Source: Arabidopsis thaliana
Lineage: Eukaryota; Streptophyta; Magnoliopsida; Brassicales; Brassicaceae
DNA length: 64,000 nucleotides
NCBI RefSeq assembly: GCF_000001735.4
Contig: NC_003074.8
Coordinates: 17,801,261 to 17,865,260, forward strand
Direction: 5' to 3'
The notes beneath the pieces are model-generated. The model made no database searches. It saw only the letters and a program-made list of their open reading frames with translations, and was not told the origin of the DNA. The position numbers and the translations under genes were made by a program. Shown piece after piece: positions 48,175 to 59,330 of this stretch (positions within the stretch are counted from its first letter, which is position 1; every line of letters starts with the position of its first letter).

Positions 48175-50136
48175 ATGGAACAAATTAGCAACATCGCTGG
48201 TGGAGACACAACGAAAGAGACTATGGCGTCTCTGGGTCTCATCTGTGAGAAAGATATTCATGAACAGCGTCTTAAAATCGATTCTTTCATCGCTTCTCCT
48301 TTCCGGAGATCGATGAACTCTTTAGTGGAGCGAGCTCAAGCCACTGCTCAAAGCCAAGGTAAAATTCAAAATTCGCATAGTACCACTCAGTTCCGTATGA
48401 CCCAGATCGTAAATTTCACACTTTTTTACGGTTTAGGCTCTGTCTCTCTGAAATTAGGGTTTTAAAATTTCGACATCAGACTGGTAAAATTGAGCGGTTC
48501 TGTGAAATGTTTCTTTGATTTTACAGTGGAACTAATGAATTTGAAAGCGGATCTGAGAGAAGCAGAGGATGAGCTAGTTAAAGTGTTGGCAGGTATTATT
48601 ACCTCAAAAGCTTGAAACTTTGAACTTAGTTTCTTAAATCATAAGATTCTCCTTGGTGTTATTTTCATGCTTACATACATTGTTTTGCTGAGTTTGGATA
48701 TCTTACTGTCTTTGGGATGTTATATGTTTGATGTTTAGTGAAAACCCGTAAAGAGGCACGGCAAATGGGGATAAGAGATTCCATTTCTGCAACACAATCT
48801 AGGATTGAAGTACTTAGAAGAAATTTGCAGCTACAGAAGTCAAAGAAGGATGATTCTGTGAGAATTATCTCCCAACAGTTGCAAGGTATCGTTATATAAT
48901 TCTGAAGTTCATTATACATACAAGTTTCATGAGTCAGCTACATGCTTTGGGATTTTGTAAAGTGAAGATATCTATAAAAAGTACTCTGCTTGTTTCAATA
49001 AGAGATCACATGAATCACTGAAGACCAAGCTAACATATTTCTTCCAATAAAGCCTTGTCAAAATCGAAGGACAACGCTGGTAAAGTCACCGAAGACAAAG
49101 CAGATATTCATGAAGCAATCTCTTGGTATAATCATGCTCTCGGTTTTCACGTTGAAGCTGGACATGGTAATAGAGACATTTTGAGTTTGTAACAATCTTA
49201 GTTCTATATTACTAAACCTTAGCCCTAAAAGAGCTTTGTTGTTTTAACTTCTCTTACAGGAGTTAAATTCACATTCACCAACATTGATGCAAAAAGGCCG
49301 ACCCGCGAATTTTCGTTCACAGTTCACTATGGAAATGACATCTACACACGTGAGTATATATATGTCTTCTTGAAGCAAGCATCAACTACATTATAATGTT
49401 TACAAAAAAACCTAGTAATATGAACTGTTTACAGTCGTTTACTTATATGATCATCAGTATTGGATAGCGATCTGCAATTGGATTACATCAACGAGATGGT
49501 TCAAGAATTGAATAAAACCAATGACCTTTTCAGATTTGTTCGTCTGATGAGGGAGCAGTTTCTGAAATCCACTTTATCTGGTAAATTGTCTCAAGCCTAT
49601 CCTTTTATAACCTCTATCTCCATAAGTGAGAAATCTTATTTTCGATATATATAAAAGTTGAATATGACCAAGACTTGTGTTTTATTGGATTTTGTCAGAG
49701 CTGCCAACACATTCAGGACAACTGCAACAGGAAACGTCTGCCATATCTGCTTCAGCTCCAGCTATATCATTTTCCACTGATACAAACATGTCAACTCCAG
49801 AAAACAAAAGATCTAAGGTTCAAGTGAATCGGCGACAAAAAAGAGGTAGCGAATCACCACTCCTAGCTCCTGTATCCACATCTGCCACTCGCCGTTCTTC
49901 TCGCTTTAAGGTACTGGATACTCATTGTGTTCTTAAATGTTACAACACCAAACCAAATTCAAAATATTTGTTAGATACTATAGTTTCCAAAAGTAGGATA
50001 CCAGAACCTATTTGCATAACAACTGGACATAATAATGTTCTATCTGATTAATAATACTTAACTGATCACATGGAGCCTATAGTATTTAACATACAACTTA
50101 TATAGCAACTCTAACTTGTTACAGGGTAAGAAATGA
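48175..50136 (+). CDS. SPC25: Kinetochore NDC80-complex subunit SPC25
   Basis: Eight exons: 48175-48358, 48527-48592, 48739-48886, 49054-49166, 49260-49349, 49458-49580, 49699-49910, 50125-50136. All are GT-AG and the sum is 315 aa. SPC25 pairs with SPC24 at the centromere-facing end of the NDC80 complex, which ties kinetochores to spindle microtubules. Residues about 60-165 are a coiled coil (MNLKADLREAEDELVKVLA through LRRNLQLQKSKKDDSVRI). Residues about 190-270 form the globular RWD-like domain (WYNHALGFHVEAGHGVKFTF, TVHYGNDIYT, LDYINEMVQELN). The tail is serine-rich and basic; the last coding exon gives only GKK. Start is ATG 48175 (MEQISNIAGG); ATG 48223 (MASLGLICE) is a possible alternative. 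The label rests on fold pattern and synteny with Arabidopsis AT3G48210 as I recall it. Confidence 0.9.
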
Positions 50137-50609
50137 AGGTGGAGCTCTGTTTTCCTTTTCACAAGCATCAAGGAATAAACTTAAGCGTAGATGATGCTGC
50201 GGAACTTTCGACAACAACAGATTGTTGTTTGAAATTCCTATAAATATTAGAATGTCATTGTAATCACGCTTATTGACAATGTTGATTTCTTTACTAGTGT
50301 GGATGCTATGCTTATACACCAATCGATGATGGAGCTTGTGGGACTAGATTTTAATCGATGTAATCTCGCGCTTCTCTATTTCTAGATTTCGTTAGCTAAT
50401 GGATGCTTGTCTAGCTTCATTAAGATTGCGCATTAGAGATAATGATGGATACTTGAGCCATAGATTGTGCATTAGAGATGTACAGTTTATGCAATTTTAA
50501 AACTAAAAATATAGCCACAACCATATTTTCTATCTTAAATTAGACAAGAAAACAAATCAAACACCATTCTCCAACTCGTTGTTCCTCTTGAAACGACTCT
50601 TCACCTCGC
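50137..50609. other. SPC25 3' flank
   Basis: 3' UTR-like sequence of SPC25 and the end of the facing F-box pseudogene. It has a short near-repeat (attgcgcattagagat / attgtgcattagagat, about 50424-50480). No gene seen. Confidence 0.4.
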
Positions 50610-51838
50610 TCATGAAGGCGAAGAAGGGATTTGGTGTAGCCAACGCGGGAGAACGAACATGGAAAAGTATAAGTGATAAAGGTCTTCCAACATGTTACAA
50701 TCCCCAGCAAAACTCAGAGTTTGATAATCTTTGCAACATTCCAAGCTGTTGTGAAGCCCGAACTTGTCTTTACGCAAATTAGTAGACCCCAAACATGAAT
50801 GCATCTTGCACCACATGTACATTGTATTAGCATCAAAAGGGTTTATTGCCAGCGGAATGTAATCAAAACCAGTCTCACTACAAGCTAGAGATATTTCAGA
50901 TACTATTTCCCATTCCCGGCTCTTTAGCCTCCATACACGTAACTTATGCTCTACATGTGCATCATCTTTGTCTTGGGAGAAGATGTTCATGTACATGATA
51001 TATCCTTGAGATGTTGTGCAAACTCATTTTAAATTTGGTGGTTTCGTTCCACCGTCAGGGAAAGGTGTAACTTGGCATCGATCAGATTCCGTGCCAGTCG
51101 CGTAGAAATCATGGAACACAACAACCTCTCCATAGTCGTTGTTGTAGCCTATCCAGTAAAGGTTTCCATACAAGCTAACAGGGTTGTAATCTATCAGACC
51201 AGACAAAGTGAGATGAGATTGGAGGGTTTTGAAACTCCATAACCCTGTCTCGGATGAATATATCAGTAAACTTATGACATCGTCCAAGTTACTTGTATCC
51301 ATCAAAACAACTTTGTAACCTAAAACGACGTGATCCTCAAGTTTTGTGACAAGCCCAGAGGTTAAAAAATAACCAACTGTTGGAGGAGGCTGAGGGATTT
51401 CGACACATTGTCTTGAGATCGGATTAGCCACATAGTAAGTTAGTAATTTGTTGCCAGAGCTGATCAAAATCAATCCAACATGAGTGTAAGCCACGGCGAG
51501 TGTAACGTTTGGGAATTGAGTATTGAATTTGTGGGTTATGAAAGAAGAGATGTAAGAACTTAGAGATCGTGGAAGACCCCAAGTTTCGCATTCGTAGTGA
51601 GCCACGACTACTTCAGGTAGGACTCTGCAGAGGATTGACCATGAAGAATGAGAGTTTTGATGGTGGGTGTTGAAAAGTTTGCGGAAAAACGGAGATTCTA
51701 CGAGCGATTTCCATTGCTTGCAAACTAGTTTTGAAGTGGTGATGATTGTTAGTGGTAATCTCGCAAGTATAATTGCCCATAGATCATCTGTTAAGAAAAT
51801 CAAATCATCTCCTTCTTCTTCTTATTCTCTGTCTCCAT
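50610..51838 (-). pseudogene. F-box protein pseudogene (two lesions)
   Basis: The body frame encodes an F-box (LTDDLWAIILARLPL, LVCKQWKSLVESPFF) and an F-box-associated region (TLAVAYTHVGLILIS, ..SLYGNLYWIGY) down to PPNLK. A TGA at 51024-51026 interrupts it, and the same frame continues with VCTTSQGYIMYMNIF, ..IPLAINPFDANTMYMW and VLPRWLHQIP to the family's usual end at 50610. Upstream, the only suitable ATG (51838, METENKKKKE) is one base out of frame with the F-box; the body frame itself has a TAA upstream and no ATG. A one-base indel in the AAGAAGAAG run around 51810-51825 explains this. I infer a decayed SCF-substrate-receptor-type gene. Translation from a non-ATG codon is possible but unsupported. 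Confidence 0.8.
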
Positions 51839-54454
51839 CCCAATTGAGTTTTGAGTACACGACTTTACTCTGTTCAATTAAAGTTATCAATGTATATTTT
51901 AATGATTTTTTTTTTCTTTGTAATATTAACAATATTGTTGAATCAATACAATTAAACTAAAATCCATGTCTCTCCAAACCTGACACCTAAGCAAAACTTG
52001 GAGAAGAAAATTATACTTTTACATTCGAATTGGTTTGTTAGTTTTAATTTTTATTAGTTATGAGTTTTGAGGAAGATTTCTAGGTTTTTGTTTTGGCTCT
52101 CTTACTGTGAAATTGAGATGGATTTTGAGATAAGCCATGATGTGTTTCAAACTTGAAGTTACTTTGAATATTGGTGCAGAGAAGAGTAATGAGTTGTACG
52201 TAGAAGAGTCTAGAAGTCTCTAATTCAGCGCATTGTTTGCTCTTCTCCTTCACGCTTCTTCTCGCATTGAAGCTTGATCATGTTGTTTCTCAGTCATGGT
52301 GGTTAGTTTTTTCTTCTTAAGTTGTGGCCTGATTTTTGTTTTCTATTGGGAAAGGTTTGAATTTATCGACTGAATTCTCAATTATGCAAATTCTCTTCTT
52401 GTTAACCCAATTTCTGTTTAAAAATTGGATATTTGAGTTTTATAAGAACTGTGATTATCTAAAAGTCAAACTCTTTCTTGTTAGAATTTGAGTCCATGAT
52501 TAAATCTTATGATAGATATATGTTAGTTCGTGTGTAAAGTGTTTGAGTTAACCATGACTTGTTATGAAAGGGTGTGAGTAAGAGTTGTGACTTGTTGGAT
52601 AAGACACAACTGTTACGATCGGGTAGGTTTTGTCATGAAGAAAACTATATAAGTGCAAGTGTTGTCCTAGTGTAAAGTTGTCGAGAAACCAACAAGTTTC
52701 AGATTCAACAAAGAGTAATTTTGTTCTTGTCTTCTTTACAAGAGAAGAGACAAATGTCTCTTGCTCTGTTTTTATTTTTTTCTCTCAATATTCCAACATT
52801 TCTTAGTTTTATCAATTTGATTGTTTAATTGTGTTATATAATCTACTTTATGGTTTTATACTTTTATGGATTATTGATTTTCCTATCTTCCAGGGAGTTT
52901 TTGGTTTTGGAGTAGTCTTTTTCATTTACTGATGTTCGCACGCACAACCATTAATTAAAGGTAACGATCGTCATGGTTTTAGATTGGCATTCAAAGAATT
53001 GTTATTGAGTGAAAGGAAATTTGGTAGCTATGCCGCGGGTATTTTTTGGAAACTATAAATCGTTGTCAATTTTTGTATGTAAGTGTATACACAATATTTC
53101 ACGTAATGTATCCAAACTCTTGACGTTATACCACTTGAATGACATGGATTTGTTGCATTTGTCTAAAAACAGATGCAGTTTTAAGCAAGCCAGAACAAAA
53201 TCTTCTACCCCGAGAAACCGTATTCTCGGAAGATTACATCGTGCATCCTCAAAACTCATGTTAACATGGTAAAGCCAAAATCATTTTCTAAAAAATTAAT
53301 TGAAATAGGCTAAAAGGTTTGCTGCAGAAATCTAAAAACAATTTCAATTGTTCAAACTGAATCATTCGTCTAATGCATTATTATGCAAGTTAAGCAATAA
53401 ATAAGAACAAAATGCTGACCCTGAGAACATTAAAATTATGACCTGGCTTTTCAGAACCATGTTTTATTGATTTTGGGTAGTTGCAGTATGCTACATTATT
53501 AATGTTGAAAATGGTTTGTAAATTTTGTTATGCTCATATATATTTTATCTATTTTATTTATGTTATATAATGGGTTAAAACGCTTTATATAGTTTGATTG
53601 ATTACAGTTTGGAAAGTCTCTTTATTTGAACTTTAAAGGCATGTATAAATTTCTTTGTCTACCTATTACTTTGTTTGCAAAAACACCTAATTATCATGCT
53701 ATGTCGTTTGATAAGGACTTTGTGCTTATTTAAAGTAAATGTAACCCACAGCCCACAGACATGAAAAATGGACAAAGTACTCATAGTTTAGGCACGTGAG
53801 TGATGTTTGAATAATATCTTGCAAAAGAAAGTTAAAATGAAACAGAACGTATTTTGTAATCATATGAAAAGAAAAGTAAGGAATTTTCCATTACTCTCTC
53901 TCACTTCTCTCTCTCTAATTCTCACCAAGAACCCAGAATTGAGAATAAGAATCTATAGATCATTATGCTCACCTCTCTGCTCTTGTTTAAGTGATGAGCT
54001 GAATCTAACAAACGTTCACACGTGTTAACACCCACACGTGCGACTTCTTCTTTATTCTCTTCAAAGCCTCTTCTTGAACTAGAAGTTTCTTTTGAACATG
54101 TATAGTCCAAATACTCTAGTTGCTTTAGAGTCATTGCCAAACTTGAACTTGTTTTATCCTTCTTCTCTTTCATTAGCTTGAGCAAGCTGAAGCTTCTTTG
54201 TGCTTTCTCCAAGCTCCACTTTAAAGTTGAATCATACTCAAACATTTACTGACAGAGGACTGATTCATAGAATATTTAACATCATAAGGTAGTTTTGCTA
54301 CTGACATCAAATTTTTATCTTTCAGTTGAGTTTTGATTACAGTCATGTTTGTGTTTCTGAGAGCAAAACTTGGAGAAGAAAATTATTTTTATTGTTTTTA
54401 TTTTCATTCGATGTCGTTATTGTTTAAAGTCTCTAACAATCTCTAGATCCACAG
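51839..54454. other. Long intergenic region, no confident gene
   Basis: No confident coding sequence. About 52100-52330 looks leader-like (mixed composition, short ATG frames only). actatataagtg at about 52645 is a TATA-like element without a recognised downstream gene. The phrase gcaaaacttggagaagaaaattat occurs at both about 51992 and about 54364, a short dispersed duplicate. An 87-codon frame at 53009 (+) and a 107-codon frame at 53922-54245 (-) show no family features. Confidence 0.45.
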
Positions 54455-56759
54455 ATGATCTTCTCAATAATAATGGCGGTTCTTTTGGCCCAAGCTTCAA
54501 GTTTGCCAAAGAAGACTGTCCAGGTGATTTCAATATGATAGGGACTAGGGATCAAATATATATAATACATAATACATGATACGGAAGTGTAATACTATTG
54601 ATATATTTATTAAAATCCCAAACTAATTAACTCTTGATATATAACAGCATGTGTAACACTAAAAATATATTGATAGTTACGTTTGTTTCAAAATCAATTA
54701 CAGAGTTCGGATGGGGATATTGTAGACTGCTTCGACGTGAGAGATCAGCCTTCATTGGATCACCCACTATTGCAGAATCATGAAATTCAGGTTATTTTTT
54801 TTTCTTTCTAAATTCGGTTTAGGTAAAACTGTAATAACTTTAAAACAGTGACGTTTTTTACGTTCCTAATGTATTTGTCGTATTATACTCATATTTTATT
54901 ATCTTGTTCTAATTTTTGTTTGTTTGTTTTTTCATTCAAATTAAGGGCGCACCCGCCACAGGATTACCATATATGATCAACAAAGCGGGAAAAAGAAGAG
55001 TTTGGCAGGTTTGGAACCAAAACGGCACCAGCTGTCCTGACGAAACTATACCCATAAGACGTAGCGTGGTCGGGGCTAAAAGATTTAAGAAAAAACATTG
55101 GACAGATGTTCGAGTCAATCGCCGAACAGTTCCATACGCCGCTGAGGAGGGACACGAGGTTACTTTTTTAATAAATATATCAATATACACATGCTGTTAT
55201 TTTTTTATGTTGGACTTTGAATTCATTTGACCTTTTAGTTTTGGTTTAATTTGATGTCAATAATAGTACGCGATTGGAGAGGTGGTATATCTGCGGGGAA
55301 TATATGGAACAGTGGCAACTATGAACGTTTGGAATCCATCTGTAGAACATGGAACAAACGAATTTAGTTTGTCCCAAATTTGGCTCGTCGCTGGACATTA
55401 CAACGATTCCGACCTCAACACAGTCGAGGCTGGTTGGCAGGTAATTTTACTGCTTCTTTTCTTCTCTCTCTTTTTTTTTTCTCTATATTATGATCACAAT
55501 TGTTCGTTTACTGCAAAGATGGACAAATGAGTAAAATTAGTTTTTGATTTTCCCATTGTTTAGGTTTTCCCGGATCATTATCATGACAGCCAGCCACGAC
55601 TTTTCGTCTATTGGACGGTATATAGCTTGCACTTTCTTTCCTTGATTTAATAATAGTAATAATATAGAGTAAAGCTAGCAGATAGTATATATATATAATA
55701 TATATGCACACATTTGTTATGTTATTTTTTAATAGTTATCAGGAATTGCAGGATAAAGAATCTTAACTAATGACGAATTGTGTCCCTCACTATTTTATGT
55801 TCTACTCTTAACAAATGAACAATGAACTAGACACACACACACGATATTGTTCGGTCGAAAGGTGCGGTTCGGCTAGTAAAAAATGGGAATCATAATTGAT
55901 TCGCTGACACTTGACCGAACTGATGCGTATGCTACCTCTCGATCAAACGGTAAAAAAAAAATAAAGAACAATTAACTGGACATTTATTAAGACAAAAGGC
56001 ATATATACTTTATACGAACAATAAAACTTTTGTGATATACGGTAAACACTAAAGTTGTATCTCATGTCCCTTTCAAATATGCTAAAATATTATGAACTTG
56101 TATTATAGATACTTCTAATCAGTCTTGTTATGATTATGAAAATAATGTGTAATCTTGTAGAAGGACACATATCAGAAGACAGGGTGTCTCAACCTCGAGT
56201 GCCCTGGTTTTGTTCAAGTCACTAGCGAGTTTGCCATTGGCAGTGCATTCTCTCCTACATCTTCTTACGGCGGCAGCCAGTACGACATCACGATGTACAT
56301 ATGGAAGGTATGCTCGGCCCCTGAAAGTTAGTGGTCACTTGCTTTTTTGTGATTTTTTGTAATATTTTGTTTTCATTGTAGGATACTAAAGATGGCAACT
56401 GGTGGCTGAGCATTGACTCCTCAGTGATTGGGTATTGGCCGGCGAGGCTTTTCACGCATTTAGCTCACGGGCCGGCGACGTTGGTACAGTGGGGAGGCGA
56501 GATTGTAAACTCTCGCAGCTATGGCCAGCACACTACCACACAGATGGGCTCGGGACATTTTGCAGAGGAAGGCTTCGGCAAAGCAGGTAGCTTCCGAAAC
56601 CTGAAAATTATTGACTACCTCTCGTACATGCAACCAGTCCAAGAGTTCATCCTGCAAACGAAGAACCCCACATGTTATACTGCCATAAAGGGATACAGCG
56701 AGGAGTGGGGGAGTCATTTCTACTACGGCGGACCGGGATATAACGCCCTGTGTCCATAG
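54455..56759 (+). CDS. Neprosin-type glutamic endopeptidase (DUF239/DUF4409)
   Basis: Seven exons: 54455-54523, 54704-54790, 54946-55158, 55267-55440, 55564-55617, 56161-56307, 56382-56759. All are phase 0 and GT-AG; total 373 aa. A short signal peptide (MIFSIIMAVLLAQASS) is followed by the activation region (DIVDCFDVRDQPSLDHPLL). The neprosin domain has YGTVATMNVWNP, EFSLSQIWLVAG, LNTVEAGWQ, PRLFVYWT, TGCLNLECPGFVQ, LVQWGGEIVNS and GGPGYN near the end. The two glutamates known to be catalytic in neprosin correspond to E177 (VEAGWQ) and E288 (WGGE), 111 residues apart and close to the known spacing. It is expected to be a secreted proline-specific endopeptidase. Neighbouring Arabidopsis annotation, as I recall (AT3G48230), calls it a NEP-interacting/DUF239 protein. 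Confidence 0.93.
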
Positions 56760-57118
56760 TGTTTGGACATTAGGATAAACTTATTTCTTTATGATATATG
56801 ATAAAACTAGAGTTTGGAGTGTTTAATGACGTTAAATAAAAAACTAGAGTTTGGATTTCATAACATTTGGCTTAGAAGCCATGACCAATCTTCCAAACTA
56901 TAACTCTTCTTACGATATTGACTTAATAAGTATACAAGGATATAAAAATGTGTATGCCAATATAATCAAATCGGAATTATGGTTTAGATTAAGAAAATAT
57001 GCGATGTAAAGATGGTCTTTTATTTCATGGCATTTTTATAATAAGAGAAACTACATGGTGGTTCTCATAGTTATAGATAAAAGTTTTAATAGACCATAGT
57101 ACGGATCATCAGTTTTAA
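56760..57118. other. Convergent 3' region, neprosin / defensin-like gene
   Basis: AT-rich 3' flank between the neprosin stop (56759) and the opposite-strand peptide stop (57119). A short repeat aaaactagagtttgga occurs at about 56803 and 56839. No gene seen. Confidence 0.5.
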
Positions 57119-57563
57119 TTAATAACAACAACATTTTTTAGGTTGAGAAGGAGACACAGTATAACATTCTCCTGCCGGGTACCCCGATGATAGGCAGTCC
57201 ACATTGCATTTATGATCATCATAATAAGATGTACATGTATTAAAGCATTCTAGGCCATTGATCTTTGCTTTGATCTCTGCACATACATACACAAACTCCA
57301 GATAAATTTAACTATAACACGCACATATATTTACAACATGCCAAATTATATTTTTGATAATTCATATTCTTTGATAATCTCTCAAAATTCTCCATGCTAT
57401 ATATCGCTTTTAAAAATTTATATGATCAAAGCTAGCTAAATAATGTAGTGGCAATCATCATAATATTCTTAAAAATACCTGATGCTATAGCGTTTTGTGG
57501 GGACGACGAAATAACCAATAAACCTACAAGAAAGAAGGTCACTAAGATTTTTGTGAAACCCAT
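57119..57563 (-). CDS. LCR48: Defensin-like low-molecular-weight cysteine-rich peptide (LCR48-like)
   Basis: Two minus-strand exons, 57563-57479 and 57276-57119, encode 80 aa. Exon 1 is a complete signal peptide (MGFTKILVTFFLVGLLVISS ... AIAS). The GT-AG intron (donor gtattttt, acceptor gtgcag) is phase 1. Exon 2 encodes the mature peptide with eight cysteines: CFNTC, KCNVDC, GEC and a terminal KKCCCY. Signal-peptide exon plus mature-domain exon is the standard layout of Arabidopsis LCR/defensin-like genes. The order after the neprosin gene fits LCR48 (AT3G48231 as I recall). Each exon is too short to show as a long ORF. It is secreted and stabilised by disulfides; function unknown, with defence or cell-cell signalling inferred from family. 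Confidence 0.85.
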
Positions 57564-57638
57564 TCTTTTCTTATTTTTTTTGGTTTTGAAGTCTATTGAA
57601 GAAAAACGGTGTACAATTTTTAGATCTTAAACAAGCCC

Positions 57639-57646
57639 TATTTATA
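57639..57646 (-). promoter_or_regulatory. TATA box of the defensin-like gene
   Basis: On the minus strand, ctaTAAATAggg lies about 75-85 bases upstream of ATG 57563, in good position for this gene. Confidence 0.65.
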
Positions 57647-58203
57647 GAACTATTACTCTTTGAATTGAACTCATAAATCCCAAAAAATCTCATTATACCA
57701 CTAATTCCTAACTTTTGCCATAAAGAGTTCTTTCATATTTGTCAACATCAGATTTTGTGTGAAAAAGTTTTGAATAAGCATTAACATAAAAATATTGGGA
57801 TTGACCACGTATTATTTACTTCCAAAATAAACTTTTTCTTTGTTTTTGAATATTTTTGGTTTTGCTATAATTAGCCTTTCATATTTGTTAACAATATATA
57901 AACATTATTGTATATATTTGTATAAACAATAATTTTATCAAATTATTAGCTAGTGAAATATCATAAAAGTTTACATCTTTTCTTTGATAAAGATGATAAA
58001 AGTAGACCTAAAACTGCAGCTTTTATTTTCCCAAAAATCTCAGTATTCTCCTTAACAAAAAAAAAATCTCAGTATTTATACGACTTTTTATATTTCTTAC
58101 CATAGATAGTTCTTTCATATTTGTCAACAAAATCATATTTTTGGGTAAACTAAATATCTTGGGTCCAAACACGTATCATTTGACTTCCAGAAAACAATAG
58201 ATC

Positions 58204-58475
58204 GAATGATACGTGTTTCCTCAATCGGAATAAATACAAGTTGACTAAATTTTAAAAGGCTAAAAAAATAGACAACGACAAAAAATGATTTTCGATATCC
58301 GGATGCATGTTTGGATGTGGGATTGTTTTTGGAAGATGGGATTTGCATTTTCGAATGATACATGTTTCCTCAATCGAAAATATATAGTTGACTACATTTG
58401 AAAGGCTTAGAAATAGACAACAACAACAACAAAAATGATTTTCAATATCCGGATGCATGTTTGTATGTAGGAGAA
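58204..58475. repeat. Diverged tandem duplication, period about 149 bp
   Basis: Unit 1 starts gaatgatacgtgtttcctca at 58204; unit 2 starts gaatgatacatgtttcctca at 58353. Both run through gttgacta, aaaggct, atagacaac, aaaaatgattttc and atatccggatgcatgtttg. A third fragment, ttcggatgcatgttta, is at about 58529. Non-coding. Confidence 0.75.
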
Positions 58476-58479
58476 GTTA

Positions 58480-59330
58480 GAAGCGTTTTTTGAACATTAT
58501 AAACCCATATGACTTTATATTTTAAAAATTCGGATGCATGTTTAATTCTTGTACTTAATCATACCCACAAAATTATTTCAAACTTTAACCTAATAACCCT
58601 AACTAAGCAAGTTATTTTCACAAAATATTTTTGTTGTATGGGCGAAATTTAGAATTGGTTTTTATTCCGTCTAAGATTAAAATTACAAAACAGAGCAAAC
58701 CTCAAGAATCCAAAAGCAGAGCTATTGTATGTCACGGGCTACTGAATTTGGTTGTGGTGACGAAGCCAAAATTACAGTGACTGGAAACATTAGTATGATC
58801 AATCTGATCAAGATTATAACGGTAGAATGCTCACTTAGCTGATTGCTAAAATGGCCGCAGTATAATCTAACCATAATTCAAACTTCTCAATATTCAAATC
58901 TCTGAGACTACGGACGTCCATAAAATACAGTTGAATTCTGAGGTTGTACGGTTATACATCATTGGAAGGAAATAAGCTCTAGCATGGATGAAAGCTAATC
59001 CCGTCTAATGCCTTGCTATCCAAGCTCCACTACAAAAAAGAATTGAAATTGATCCATGAGGAATGGACACTGCATTTAAGGATTCCCATACGTAGTTTTG
59101 CCAATTCTCCCAGAGCTTAGATGTAACTGATGCAAAGTAAAATATATAAATTTTGTACTAAATGAAATCCCAATGAAATTATTGCGTGCACAATCCATTT
59201 TTCGTTATTTCCAAAATTACTTACAACATCAAACTTTGAAATATTTAGAGATGTCAAATTTTGTTTGAACCATCTCTTTATATAATCTTAATATGTTATT
59301 TGTTATAAGGATCATAAGAGTAACCCTAAT
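58480..59330. other. Non-coding stretch, unrecognised
   Basis: A less AT-rich island at about 58730-59130 gives broken translations on both strands with no family I can name; it could be a decayed gene or transposon. The rest is AT-rich. Confidence 0.35.

Noticed and set aside
53009..53272. 87-codon frame (+) and overlapping 68-codon frame (-)
   Set aside because: No signal peptide, motif, splice context or family resemblance; both strands open over the same bases, as expected by chance.
53922..54245. 107-codon minus-strand frame with charged, coiled-coil-like residues
   Set aside because: It has a start and stop but no recognisable family, promoter or splice partners. I describe the region only as intergenic.
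57448..57630. 60-codon plus-strand frame
   Set aside because: It is the antisense shadow of the defensin-like gene's signal-peptide exon.
58720..59130. Possible decayed gene in a less AT-rich island
   Set aside because: Translations on both strands are broken and I recognise no family, so it is listed only as unrecognised non-coding sequence.
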